Assembly: GCF_963855985.1 (NCBI RefSeq)
Contig: NC_087111.1
Coordinates: 8,251,001-8,315,000 of the forward strand
From: Ostrinia nubilalis
Taxonomy: Eukaryota > Arthropoda > Insecta > Lepidoptera > Crambidae
Reading direction: 5' to 3'
Length of the DNA stretch: 64,000 nucleotides
Both the position numbers and the translations under genes were made by a program. The notes under the pieces were generated by a model. That model was not told the DNA's origin and searched no databases. It worked only from the letters and a program-made list of their open reading frames with translations. This document shows, one piece after another, positions 1 to 11,560 of the stretch (position 1 is the stretch's first letter; each line of letters starts with the position of its first letter).

Positions 1-960
1 TTTCGGAGTTGCCTGTTGTGTAACCTTTGAGTTCAACATACTAAAGAAACACGAACTAAATGAATCTATCAAAAGCTTAAAACAAGTTGTTTATAAATTT
101 TTCAACTTCTTAATCACAAGTTATTTGTAAGTAAGTTAAAGATAAAATATGTCCTGAATCTTCGACGGTAGCGTCGCAAAGGCCATTTGAGGCCAACGCC
201 ACTAAACCGAACATCCTTGGGTGCTAAAAGAGGCATGCCGATCTAAACGGCCTAATTACATTTAGATGGTTTAATTCTGGGTCCGAAGGTGGACTAGTCA
301 GTTTCCTTATTAATCCTTTTTCGGAAAATTGGCCAGATGCCAAAGGATATACTCAAATATTGGAATATTCGAATTCTGGGCAAATACGCAGGTATTGGTA
401 AAAAAAATAGCGCTGTAGATTTAGTTTACGTAAAATCGCTAAACCTTACATCACGTCTCGATGATGCAACAATGCACATTCAGAATGCACAAGTGCATTC
501 AGTATTTGCTTATTTGATAGGTACTTCAAATCTTGGTCTTGCGTCGCTATTCAAAATTCTTGAACTCCAGGCCCTGATAGGCTTTAGGACTTGAAGTAGA
601 GTTCGTTCGGTTCAACCAGAGTCCACTGCGGGATAAAGGCTACCCCAAGGATTAGTAATAGGTCCACCTCTTAACACGCTTATTACAACTTACAAGTTAC
701 CTAAATCAGCCAGTGTTCGCATACCGGTTTCTATGTTTACCGTTATTCTGCCAAGTTTGGAGGCGGACCACTGACAAACAGCTTTTGATATTCCGTAGAC
801 AATTTAATTTACGCCTTGGATCGCAGTCTTTCTCTATGGTACGTACAGTCGCATCGCGATTGGCGAGCTCGTCGACCACCACTACTCTTATAATTTTGTG
901 TCTTTTATCAAAGATAATAAGATAAGATAAGATAAGAAACAATCGTATATAAAGCGTAGA
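1..960 (+). other. 5' flank with a possible non-LTR reverse-transcriptase relic
   Basis: No intact gene. Around 629-665 one frame reads PQGLVIGPPL, like the reverse-transcriptase motif 'P-Q-G-S-V-L-G-P-L-L', but stops and frame breaks surround it. A short GATAA repeat lies at 905-935. Confidence 0.3.
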
Positions 961-1935
961 ATAAATTACTTATTACGTTTATTACGATTTGATTACACTA
1001 CAATCAAAATAAAATTGTGACCGTCATCAAATAACTCTATTTTCCAACTAAGTTTTAAAATTGGTCAAAAATGAATTTCGATAAATCTTACCAACAAAGA
1101 AAATTTCATTGATGACTTCATTACAATTTTGATTCTTTGGAAGTGGTTATTTGACCTATAAACTAGTTTTTTTTGTTTCTACATTTAGAATTATTTTATT
1201 ATTTATTAATTACTTCTTAATTTTTTCGCCTTTATTTTTTTTTTTTTAGTTTTTCGATCTATTTCCGTCTAGTGATCTAGAGAGTTCTTTTTATTATTTA
1301 TGACCTCTGTATCTAATGTTTTTACGCAGAATTTATTTGTAGTCCTATGCTAAATAAAGACAACTTTAAAAAACTAAAAACTAGCGACTAAAGTTGCCTT
1401 TAGCGGTTGTCCTTCTGCTGTATTCCGGCACTTATGATAATTTGGTAAAGGAACTTTTTGTTTAAGCCTTAATTTATGAATTGTTTTAGGCTGAATTTAA
1501 AGCTTTTTAAGCTGTTTTGATCTTCGTTACCAACACTTGAATGTGATCTTTTCTATCGTGTAGGTTGTAACTTTATTTAGCTAAGTTATGTCTGACAACA
1601 AGAGTTATTTTCTTACTCTTTTAGATTAAATAAATAATTGTAATCTGTTTCTCTATCTAAACAAAATAGGTACACTAAAATTGTCACAAGGGATTTCATC
1701 ACAGTTCGACATTATTTACTATTCTTTGATAGTTGTATTGATTCATTGTTATCTATAGCAATATTTGGACCTACAACCAATATTTTAAAATTGATTGGAT
1801 GAAATATCATTAAACTAGATAAGACCAGTTCAGATCCAATTTTTTTAGGTATCATAAATCATCTCTACGATATAAAAGTTAGGTAACTGTGCACTCAATT
1901 ATAGACATGATATTACGCCAGACCAGAAGTGATAA
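960..1935. other. AT-rich intergenic DNA
   Basis: No open frame, splice structure or repeat family that I recognise. Confidence 0.5.
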
Positions 1936-2522
1936 GGGGGCGTCCATAAACTACGTGAGACTTTTAGGGGGGGGAGGGGGTCAACAAAACCCTCACTAAA
2001 TCTCACGTGGGGGAGAGGGGGGGTCTCAGGAAGTAAAAAAATTGGCCAAGTGCGTGTCGTGCCACGCGCAGTGTAGGGTTCCGTAGTTGTCCGACGTTAA
2101 CAAAATATATTTCAGAAGCAAGCAATTACTTCATATAAAGTAGCTTTTAATATTTTCTTCTAAGGAATTTTTATTAAATATGAAATCATCCGCTAGCGAC
2201 TGCGTAAAAAATGACATGCATTAAATGTATTATGATTGTACAGCGTCCCTAGCAGATACTTTCAAGAACTAAAATCTTAAACTTTATAGATCTTTTTGAT
2301 GTCGTTAGCGACAACGGTAAATGCAAACTCGCACTAAATACACAAAAAAAAAATTCTCAGTTAAATTACTCCAAAACTATTAAATATCGGATTTTTTAAA
2401 AATATCACGTGAGATTAGGGGGTGGGGGAGGGGGTCAGGCAAAATCTCACCAAATCTCACCAAGGGGGGCGGGGGGGTTGAAAAATAGCCAAAATTGTCT
2501 CACGTAATTTATGGACGCCCCC
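1936..2522. mobile_element. Non-autonomous Harbinger-like DNA element
   Basis: Terminal inverted repeats GGGGGCGTCCATAAAcTACG at the left and the matching sequence at the right end, flanked on both sides by TAA. The 3 bp TAA duplication fits PIF/Harbinger. G-rich subterminal tracts recur internally near both ends. No coding sequence, 587 bp. Confidence 0.65.
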
Positions 2523-4490
2523 TAAGGTGATGAACCAAATTCTCAATATAATGTTAAGTGATACACGAACGGAAACATTTATTCGAAGCATTTTCTCTGA
2601 AATCAACGAGACATTAAAACAATGTTTGCCAACTCACTGAATCATTCAATTAGCATCGCACGTGTTGTGTATAAAAGCTTCTTCAGGTTATTTACTGTAA
2701 ACATTGACATCCGTTAGTGATATCTTCTCTGCTTTATCATAAGCATCTTGAATTTCCACATCTTAAGACAAATCTTGGTTCACACAGGACTCTGAAGTTG
2801 TTAAGTTGTTTGTTGGTAACAAAATGCCATTCCAGTGAAATTTTCACAGACCGAAGTACAAGTTTTGTGAATTGAAATTCATTGGTAGAGCAAAGCATTA
2901 AGTTGGTAATTACATTAACACTGAGGGTCAGAATCAATTCCCCATTTCTTACGCGTCGATAGCTGGCATTACTGTAATAGGGCGCACGCATGCGTGGCCG
3001 GCAACACAGCAATCCGGCTCAGTTTAGCGTCGCTTCTGCGCCCGCGCCGACGTTAACAGAGCGCACCGCGACTCACGCGCCGATGTTATATAAAACACAT
3101 CACCCCATAAACTCGCTCCCAAGTGCATTTCAATACCCACATTCCACAGTGTATTCCGCTAGTGTTATCAAATAATAGTGGTAAGCGTTCAACTCATCTT
3201 TAACGAAAACCATTCGCGCCGATTTCACTTTCAGAACCGATTCACGATGTGTGACACGAAAATTGTTTATTAAATTGACTAGTTGGCGGACCCCTATGTC
3301 ATTTGATAGAGTAACTGCCAGCACTCCATCACCCTAGCGTGTGACGTTTGCTGTATTAACAACACTAATATTCACAGTCTTGTAAACTTTATGTGGCTTA
3401 TGACGTATATAATTTACAATGGAAACGAAATGTGAATGAGAAATAGAGTGTAAACATGTAAGGCGGTTACTATTTAGTTTCTTCATGCTTGCTAATGTCC
3501 ATGCGATGCGAATACTTAACCTGTGGTTTATTATGTATGCCACTCAGTGCAATGTATGCGTGGAATAGAGTTTTCGCGCTCATACAGCGATGAATGCCAC
3601 TCGTTACGTGGGTACTGAGCAACGATGAGTGCAATTTTAATTGTTCCCATCCCCACTGCATTGCAAAACTTCATTTAGAATCATAACTTTGAATTTGCAC
3701 AACATCGTCTAATCAATGGTCAGATAATCTAAATCTTCCAGCTGCAGCTGAAGTGTTATCAAAACCATTGATATTGTCTAATATATAAAATGCATATCGT
3801 CTCGCAAAACCCTGATCCTGATTATGCTATCAACATTTTCTTATCTGGTGATTTGTATCAGCTTAGGAGACTTTAAACTTCCCTTGAAACTACTCTTTCG
3901 ATGCTTGGAATCTGGATGCTCTATGTTTATAGCAAAATTATCATTCAAAACTATCAAATTATATTTATTAATATTAAACTGTTTTCTAAAGATTAAGGTT
4001 TTAGACGTGGCAAAAAGAGCCGGAATACTTGGCTTGTGCTACTTGTGTTTGACTTTAACACATGTTTTGAGATTAATATGCACACCTAAACACTTATTTG
4101 TGAATCGAGATTGTTGTAGTTTTGCAACGATAAAAACTAAAATGTGCTCGTTTTTGTCAATTAAGTTAGTCAAAAAACTTGAGAAGCGTTGTAGTTGTGT
4201 GATTATACAGTTTGGAGCCTCAATTATTTAATTGTCTTCATTTTACGGTTGTAAACGCAAGCCATACAGAAATGGGTAACTTTCATGTAACGGCAGTCCA
4301 ACAAACGTATAACTTCGTAAAAAAAATGTACAATTTTTAAAACATGGACGGAAACGAGTTTGCTTAGAATGGACATAAAAATAACTCGTAAAACTTCATT
4401 GTATTTCATTAACATAAAAAGGAACACATGTTATAAGCGATTATTTGCGTAGCTGCTACATCTATTTGACTTTTGAAACTGAAAAAGAAC
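2523..4490. other. Intergenic DNA
   Basis: Contains the possible promoter at 3087. An open frame of 135 codons at 3824-4231 (+) is hydrophobic and Cys-rich. Its segment around AKRAGILGLCYL resembles LINE reverse-transcriptase C-terminal sequence only weakly, so I do not call a gene. Confidence 0.4.
3087..3180 (+). promoter_or_regulatory. Possible TATA promoter and non-coding leader exon
   Basis: TATATAAAA at 3087-3095 lies under a locally GC-rich stretch (about 2990-3085). About 30 nt downstream a region without ATG ends at AATAGTG|GTAAGC, a good donor (3181). Together they look like a first non-coding exon at about 3118-3180. It could feed the acceptor at 14467 before the GPAT start, across an 11.3 kb intron. 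No transcript data. Confidence 0.35.
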
Positions 4491-4590
4491 GATAAATAAA
4501 TATCCTTGGACATTTTACACTACGTCATCTTGTCCCAAACTAAGCAAAGCTTGTACTATGGGTACCAGACAACGGATATAAACATTTCAA
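4491..4590 (-). mobile_element. tRNA-derived SINE, 3' fragment
   Basis: Matches the 'tccttggacattttacac...cccaaactaagcaaagcttg' tail seen in the longer copies at 28780, 50315 and 53898. The tRNA-like head is missing. Confidence 0.6.
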
Positions 4591-4794
4591 ATTAGGTATG
4601 TCGTCCAAAGCTAGATTAAAATCAAATTCAAAGTCTAAAATTATTATCAGCAGACTGTATTCGTTATTAAACATTGATAATAGGTATGTAGTACGCTTCG
4701 GTTCGGTCTTTTTCATCGACAGCAGTTGCCAACAAGCTTTTGCTTGTATGTTTATCGAGATTTAATATTTTTTATCATATAAAAATCAGCATTT

Positions 4795-4965
4795 TTAAAG
4801 CCTGTAAACCTTTGAAAAAGAGGCTGACAATAGTGTCTGAGTTTCTTGCGCTGCTTCTTCTCAGCACTGGCCCATTTATTGTCCTGAAGCAGTGGTAGGG
4901 TTAATACTGGGATGTGTAAAAGAGCTTTTTTAAAGCCTATTTACAGAAATAAATGAGTTTTCATG
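4795..4965 (+). mobile_element. Dispersed retroelement tail
   Basis: Segment 'cgctgcttcttctcagcactggcccattta' through 'tttaaagcctatttacagaaataaatgag'. Same family as pieces at 27300-27430 (minus), 33435-33480, 38030-38150, 50940-51075, 51225-51330 and 62073-62190 (minus). Probably the 3' end of a non-LTR element. Confidence 0.55.
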
Positions 4966-7060
4966 TCAGGTAATCAACGGCTTATAATAACGACATTGTT
5001 CGAAATAATTAAGCAGTTTTTAGCGATTGCAATGCTGGGATTGGTCTACCTCTATTCGGTTTTCCTTTAACATTTTGTTTGTAAATCTATGAATACATTT
5101 TTGTAACTGTTTTATTGATAGGTATGCCAATTGATAAGGAACGTGGATTCGGTGTTTTTGTTTATCAAAAATCGTGCCAATATTGTAGCACATCGTAGCT
5201 TCTTTAGTTATTAAAACAAGTGGATTTTTATCTACCGTCTCGATCGTCGGCCATCTTTTTGATCACGCTTTCTGTCACTGTTTTAAATAAACAATTAGAT
5301 TGCGTTCAGGCATTATTAATTAGTATTGTCTAATTTGCTTACAATGACAGTATAGTAGGTGTAAGTGCCACGTTGCTTCACTCGACATTAGTGTATGCTA
5401 ATCAGGTATTGGCCCACAAATAATTCGATTCACAGATTAAATTTTTCGATTCAATTGTATTTTCCACCAATTTTATTTCAAGTAGGTATCTTCAATACCT
5501 TTGTTTTCGACGACACGTCCGGTATAAGTATTGAAGCACTACGAATTACCATAAAGTCTGAGTCGCATTTACATTTCATGACTAGTCATAAAGTGTAGTG
5601 ATTGATTAAAATATTGTTGCTTTGAATTTACTTTGCATTCACAGTTCGGAACCGTTTTTGGCACTCTATTGAAATGAAATGAATATGATACGTAAGCCGT
5701 AATTTCGAAACATTAGAATTTGCATTCGTATGCAAAATTCAACACATCGTTTTAACTTTGGATCTTAGTTTCATTCCCTCTAGCACTAAGGGTAAACAAA
5801 GATAACTATCTGGGTGCTAAATATCAGCACAATCCGTTCAGTGGTTCCGTTGATAGATCACGGGACTATTCACCATTCCCACCTCTCGTTCCTACCGCTG
5901 CAACTACTGTGTAGCCAGTATCTAGAGCTTGACCGCCAATAAAAACCCAAGTTTGTCCCGTCAGTTAATAGATCAGCCAGTAACGGTTGCTTTTTACACA
6001 AATTAGATTTCAGAGCAAAGTTACCTACGTATACCATTGACATTGTGCGATCACGCCACCCAATGTCAAAGTTCACCTTTTAACTTGTTTCGCGCGCGTG
6101 CGTTCGCGCATGCCACCGCGTGATGTAATGTCAACACTGCTAGATAAACCCAACAGATCGATAGTGTTTGGACCATAATGCATCCTCTGTTGATACACAC
6201 GGACACACCCCCTTGTTTCTGTTCTTGTTTTATAAACTAAAGATATTCTTAGTCCATAATGGACAACACGCATAAGTTGTAATATTAAGTTAAATTATGA
6301 CTTAATTTAAAGTTTAGATCACACACGTTACACTAGTTTTTATTTCACCTCAATCCATCCAGTATTACCGAAGATAGAGCCTCGAGAAGTTTACGGACTT
6401 TTTAAAATTTTCAAAAAATTTCAATATTCGCGCGTGACGTCACAACATGATTTTGCAGCCCCCGCACGTTAACCCATTTACCACTTTTTGTCTTTTTCCA
6501 ACTAAAATAAAATTTTACCTAACTGACAACTGTTGTTAGTTGTCATCGTTCAATCACATTTCAAACTTGGCGCTAAAAAAGTAACCATTATTATGCCACC
6601 TATTGCCAATTTTGTGCACTATGAAGCCATTTTTACATTTATGCACTTAAAAAAAAATTAATTTTCTGGAAAAATAACCAAGTAATTAATAAAGCTCAAT
6701 AACGAGTAAATAGTCCAGTTATTTGTTAATTTTACTTGGAAAGTTTTCCGGAATTTTTGAAAATTGGTGAATAAATAGATTTCGCTATGTTCTTTCCGAA
6801 TTTTGTGACCTCGTTTATAGCCGCCAGGGCGCCCGCCTTATTGAAATGAATCCGCCTTAAAAAAGGCTTTTGACAACTGCTTTTTTCATTTTATAATTTT
6901 TGGGACATAGACAAGCTAAGAAGCTTTGATAAAAGTGATAAATTTCATGTAATGTAAGTTAAATAGATTTAGAGTTGTGTAACAGTCAAATTAATGTACC
7001 TGCTAAATTGCGAGTTCTTTTTTCTTTGATCATGGCAGGACACGCTGCCGGGTGTCCTAA
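4966..7060. other. Intergenic DNA
   Basis: AT-rich sequence without a supported gene. Short open frames here do not resemble known proteins. Confidence 0.45.
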
Positions 7061-7519
7061 ATATCGATGGTGGAAGTATCAATTAATGTAAGGGACATTT
7101 TGGCCAAAATGAGTTATATATACCAACGCATTCAGAATTTTCGGCTCTATCGATTGGTATACTTGAAATGTTGATATCTTTAAAAAAATGTCCCTTACCT
7201 TAAACATTTTTAGTCGTCTGAATACGACTTTTGGGGAAATAAATGATTTAAAGGACGTAAATTCCTTTTAATAATACAATTCAGCCCTTACCCTAAACTG
7301 TTGGTTTTAACTTTTGAACTCATTGAACCTTACTTTATTTTAAACTTTTTGATTTATCATAATTAGGCCCTTACGTTAAAATATGCATATAGGATATCAA
7401 TTACTTTTTTTGGTGGTGATATGCATTTAATGTCTCCCACTCCTACTACACTTATGAACACTAAGTTGTCTTGTCTCTTCATGTCTTTACATCTTTTTTC
7501 TGTTCATTTTTACGCAGTT

Positions 7520-8935
7520 GGGTTTTTGACCGAGGGGCTGAAGGCTCTTCAGAAGCTGTTCAATTCCGTCATCCTCGAAGGAAAAACGCCTACGGTATGG
7601 CACAGAAGTGTGGTGATACTCTTCTTCAAAAAAGGCGACAAAACCTTGTTGAAGAATTATAGACCCATCTCACTTCTGAGCCATGTCTACAAGCAGTTTT
7701 CGAGAGTCATTACGAATAGTCTCGCTCGTAAGCTCGATGACTTCCAGCCTCTCAAACAAGCCGGTTTCCGAAAAGGCTTTAGTACACCACATACATATGC
7801 CACGGCAGATTATACAGAAGACCGAGGAGTATAGTCAGTCACTTTGCCTGGCGTTTGTGGACTATGAGAAAGCTTCGATCGAGACCTGGGCAGTATCTAC
7901 TACAGTTTCTCCAACGGTGTCAAATTGACTATATCGATACATCGAAGTGTTGAAAGGCTTGTACGAAAACGCCACAATGTCGTTCCGTCTTCAGGATCAA
8001 GACTCAAAACCAGTTGCAGCAGCAGACAGGGGGAACTGAAAACTCCGAAACTGTTCACCACCTGGAGAACTGCTTCTGGACTGGAACGGATTCGGCATAA
8101 ATATCAACGGTGAGTAAATAACCCACCTTCGATTCGCACTCTAAAGGTTGGATACTCTACACTCGGCAGATGTTGACAATTATATATACCTAGTACAAAC
8201 AGTCCAGTTAGGCTGGTTATAGTGTCACGTGGACCGTCCAGTGCGGATCCGCTCCACACAGCCGATCTGTAAACTTCGAGGAAGCGTTTTAGAGTAATGC
8301 GGTCCGCAGGAATCGCTCGCTCCCTAGCAGTTCATACAGATTGGCTGTGCGGAGCGATCCGCACTGACGGTCCGTGTGACACTAAAACCAGCCTTAGGTA
8401 GGTCCAACTTCGAGGCTCTTCCTCGATCGTCGAATCCAACTCGTCTGGCAACGTTCAGGAAGCTTTGCGATATTCTCACGTCTGAAATATTGTACTGTCT
8501 CAAGACAAAAGTCTTTGATAACTTATGGATCTGAGACGTGGTCGCTTACTGTGGGCCTCATAAGAACTCAAGGTCAAAGGCAATGGAGCGTGCTATGCTC
8601 GTAGTGATTGAACCAGAAATGACGTGATCCGCAGGAGAACCAAAGTGACTGACATAGTCCGCAGAATCGCTAAAATCAAGTGGCAGTGAGTGGAGCTCGT
8701 AGCTTGCAAAGCTGATGGCCGCTGGGGCAGAAAAATTCTTGAGTGGCGACCACGAGCAGAAGACGTAATGTGCTGCAGACCTCCACTAGGTCGACAGACG
8801 ATCTGGTGAAGGTTGTAGGAGGTGCCTGGATGCGGGCGGCGCAGGACCGGTTGTTGTGGAAATCCTTGGGGGAAGACCTTTGTCCAGCAGTGGACGTCAT
8901 TCGGCTAAAACAAACGAACGATGATTGAAAAAAAA
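7520..8935 (+). pseudogene. RTE-type LINE, degenerate reverse transcriptase and 3' end
   Basis: Frames read FFKKGDKTLLKNYRPISLL, then QAGFRKGFSTPH, then after a frameshift LAFVDYEKA (RT domain A). The RTE C-terminal signature follows (IAKIKWQ, EWRPRAE, VQQWTSFG) near 8650-8930. Several stops and frameshifts. Confidence 0.8.
8208..8396. mobile_element. Foldback MITE inside the RTE fragment
   Basis: About 189 bp whose ends are inverted: TTAGGCTGGTTATAGTGTCA at the left and its complement at the right, continuing through GACGGTCC and the GTGCGGATC core. Confidence 0.7.
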
Positions 8936-9578
8936 ACCTAACTGCGTAAAAATGAACAGAAAAAGATAGAAACAAGACAACTTGTTCACAAATGCAGACG
9001 TAGGCATCATCATTGACTAAATGTTTTGTTGGTGATGTGTATTTGATGCCTCCAACTGCATTTGTGAACACTAAGTTGTCTTATTTCTATCTCTTCTCTT
9101 CATTTTGTTGATGAAAACTCGAATGCAACCTCTTCTTACATCAGGTTTCAATGTTAAAATTGTCAAGTTACAATAATATTACTGTCGTATTTATTCTTAA
9201 ATGTACCTTACAACATACATGACATTCCATACTGTGAAATTTCAACATTGTAAGGTACAGTCAAGCTCGTTTTTTTAATGTAAGGGACATGCTATCTTTT
9301 AAACTACCCATTTTTCGAAAATTTGGCGTTTATATTATGAAAGAACAGAAAATTCTAAGAAACTTTGCCATAGAAACTATTTAAATCGTAACATCACATA
9401 AAAAGATATTGAGGTATAAAGAAAAAAAAAATCGTTTTTTGGCTCTCCTGAAAAGTCGTGTTTTGTCCCTTACAGTAATTGATATTTCCACCATCGATAT
9501 GCTGAAGTATAAAAAAAATCGAGTTGCTGAAGTATACATTTTTTTTTGTCTTGTTTGTTTCTACATTACATAATTGTA

Positions 9579-9912
9579 TCCTACTAATATTATAAATGCG
9601 AAAGTTTGCATGTCTGGATGTCTGGAAGTTTAAAATAAAGTAAAGTAATGTTTATTTCTCACCAACATAACAGATAATATTATGGTAACAAACAATCAGG
9701 AAAAACAAAAAGTTAGAATGTTGGTGGGTTGATACCTGAACTAGGAAGATTCCTGTGTCTCAGGTTTGTTACTCTTTCACGCAAAAAGTACTCAACGGAT
9801 TTTGTTGAAACTGTACAATATTATTGTTTGTAACCCAGAACATATAGGCTATAATTTATGCCGATCTGTGACACTAAATTTTACGCGGGTGAAGCCGCAG
9901 GCAAAAGCTTGT
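9579..9912 (+). mobile_element. Non-autonomous Helitron (Lep1-type)
   Basis: 5' end TCCTACTAATATTATAAATG and 3' end GGGTGAAGCCGCAGGCAAAAG, both typical of lepidopteran Helitrons. The middle is interrupted by about 140 bp of unrelated sequence (9630-9765). Confidence 0.7.
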
Positions 9913-9944
9913 CGTGAAATAAATAGGAAAGTTTAAGGATCTGA

Positions 9945-10355
9945 AACGTGGTCGCTTACTATGGGCCTCATAAGAAGGCTCAAGGTCACCCAAAGGGTGA
10001 TGGAACGGTCTATGCTCGGGGTTTCTCTGCGTGATCGAATCAGAAATGAGGAGATCCGCAGGAGAACCAAAGTGACCGACATAGCACGCAGAATTGCTAA
10101 AATCAAGTGGCAGTGGGCGGGACACATAGCTCGTAGAGACGATGGCCATTGGGGCGGAAAATTTCTTGAGTGGCGACCACGGGCTGGAAGACGTAGCGTG
10201 GGCAGGCCACCCTACTAGGTGGACCGACGATCTGGTAAAGGTCGCGGGAAGAACCTGAATGCGGGCAGCGCAGGACTGTTCATTATGAAAAACCTATGGA
10301 AAACCCTAAGGCCTCTCGCCTTTGTCCAGCAGTGGACGTCATTTGGCTGTAACGA
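9945..10355 (+). pseudogene. RTE LINE 3' end
   Basis: The frame from 9961 encodes MGLIRRLKVTQRVMERSMLG through WAGHIARRDDGHWGGKFLEW and GRRSVGRPP, the C-terminus of RTE polymerase proteins. Then 'cagtggacgtcatttggctg' is the usual tail. 5'-truncated. Confidence 0.8.
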
Positions 10356-11309
10356 CGAAATAGGAAAGAATGTAACTATCAAAAATCTTCTCTAAGGCAG
10401 CATTTTTCCAATTTCGCAACGAGCGCGGCAATCACACTTAACTAACAGACTAACAGAGAGCATAGCGAAATCTATTTTAATCACCAATTTTCAGAACTCC
10501 CGGAACACTTTCCAGGTAACCACGTTAATTTGTACCAAACGACTGGACTATAATTTTAATTGATATAAAAATTTGGGTACATCTTCTCAAAAACAAAAGA
10601 ACTGGTGCTAAAGGGTTAAGTGACATTTTGACATTTGTAGAGGGCCTTGTAGAAGGGGAGGCTATGGTGCTGAATGTGGATTAACTCGAGTGTTATAGTA
10701 ACTTATTAGGCTGCTAAGCTTGATGATAAAAAGAAAAATATTTTATTTAATGTACATAGTCTAGTCATAAGTTCTGTCTATGATAATAACTTTTGAATTT
10801 TGAATGAAGGTTTCAAAAAAATTTTTACTGAATTAGAATTAAAAAGAAAAATGTGCGATAGTTCGAATTTTACTGTATGTGTAGTGGACGCATAAAGAAG
10901 TCCGAACTGCAGTTGTCACGTTGTATTGCTACGCGCCAAAGCAGATTTTCGTTGTGCTGAAAAAAATTACTTTATCTTTTCATTAAATGATAGGTATAGG
11001 TGTACCAGAATCTCATGGTAAACAAAAATATTGGAAAAGTGTGTCTTTCATATGGCAAATTTCATAGGCTTTATTGTCACCTGTCAAAGTAAATCAAGTG
11101 AACTGTCAGTACTCAGTCGCTCCAGAAATTTTGTAATCTCTTCATGTCTATTTGTTATTTTTGTGAAAAAGTCGAAAAAGCTCAAGTAAGTTATATTGTT
11201 TGCAATGTGTATTGTAAAATAAGGCATAATTCAAAGTCAATCTTTGATTTTAAATCGCGTCGTTGAGTTGACAGTAAGTTGGAGTGAAATTTGATACATT
11301 TAGTTTTTT

Positions 11310-11560
11310 TTTTTTTTTATCCACACCGAGGAAGCTCTTGGCCTGTATCTCACCTGATGGTAAGTGACGATCAGGCCGAAGGTGGAAGCGAGCTTCACCC
11401 GGAATCCTCAACCACGGAGGAACTGGCTATCTTATCTCTAACTGCCGGAACACAACAATGCTGTTAACATTGTTGTTATGGCGACAGACTTAGGTAAGAT
11501 GGTGGTAGCTAGCCAGGCGGGCTTAGAACAAGCCCTACCACCATGAAGCTACAGATAAAA
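11310..11560 (-). mobile_element. Dispersed SINE-like repeat
   Basis: Poly(T) start followed by 'gaggaagctcttggcctgtatctcacctgatggtaagtg' and 'ggtggaagcgagcttcacccggaatcctcaaccacgg'. Further copies at 34780-34935 and 56165-56306 (opposite orientation, poly(A) tail), and an end fragment at 63035-63120. Confidence 0.6.

Larger units (their letters stand above)
7061..9500. mobile_element. 2.4 kb composite element with ~36 bp inverted ends
   Basis: Left end ATATCGATGGTGGAAGTATC... (7061) has its reverse complement at 9497-9500, and both are followed inward by TTA(A)TGTAAGGGAC-like sequence. Inside, a second inverted pair (about 7440-7520 and 8935-9005) flanks an RTE LINE fragment, which is itself split by a foldback MITE at 8208-8396. 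This looks like serial insertion. Confidence 0.5.

Noticed and set aside
3824..4231. 135-codon open frame as a gene
   Set aside because: Low-complexity hydrophobic product, no recognisable domain beyond a weak LINE-like stretch, no splice or promoter context.
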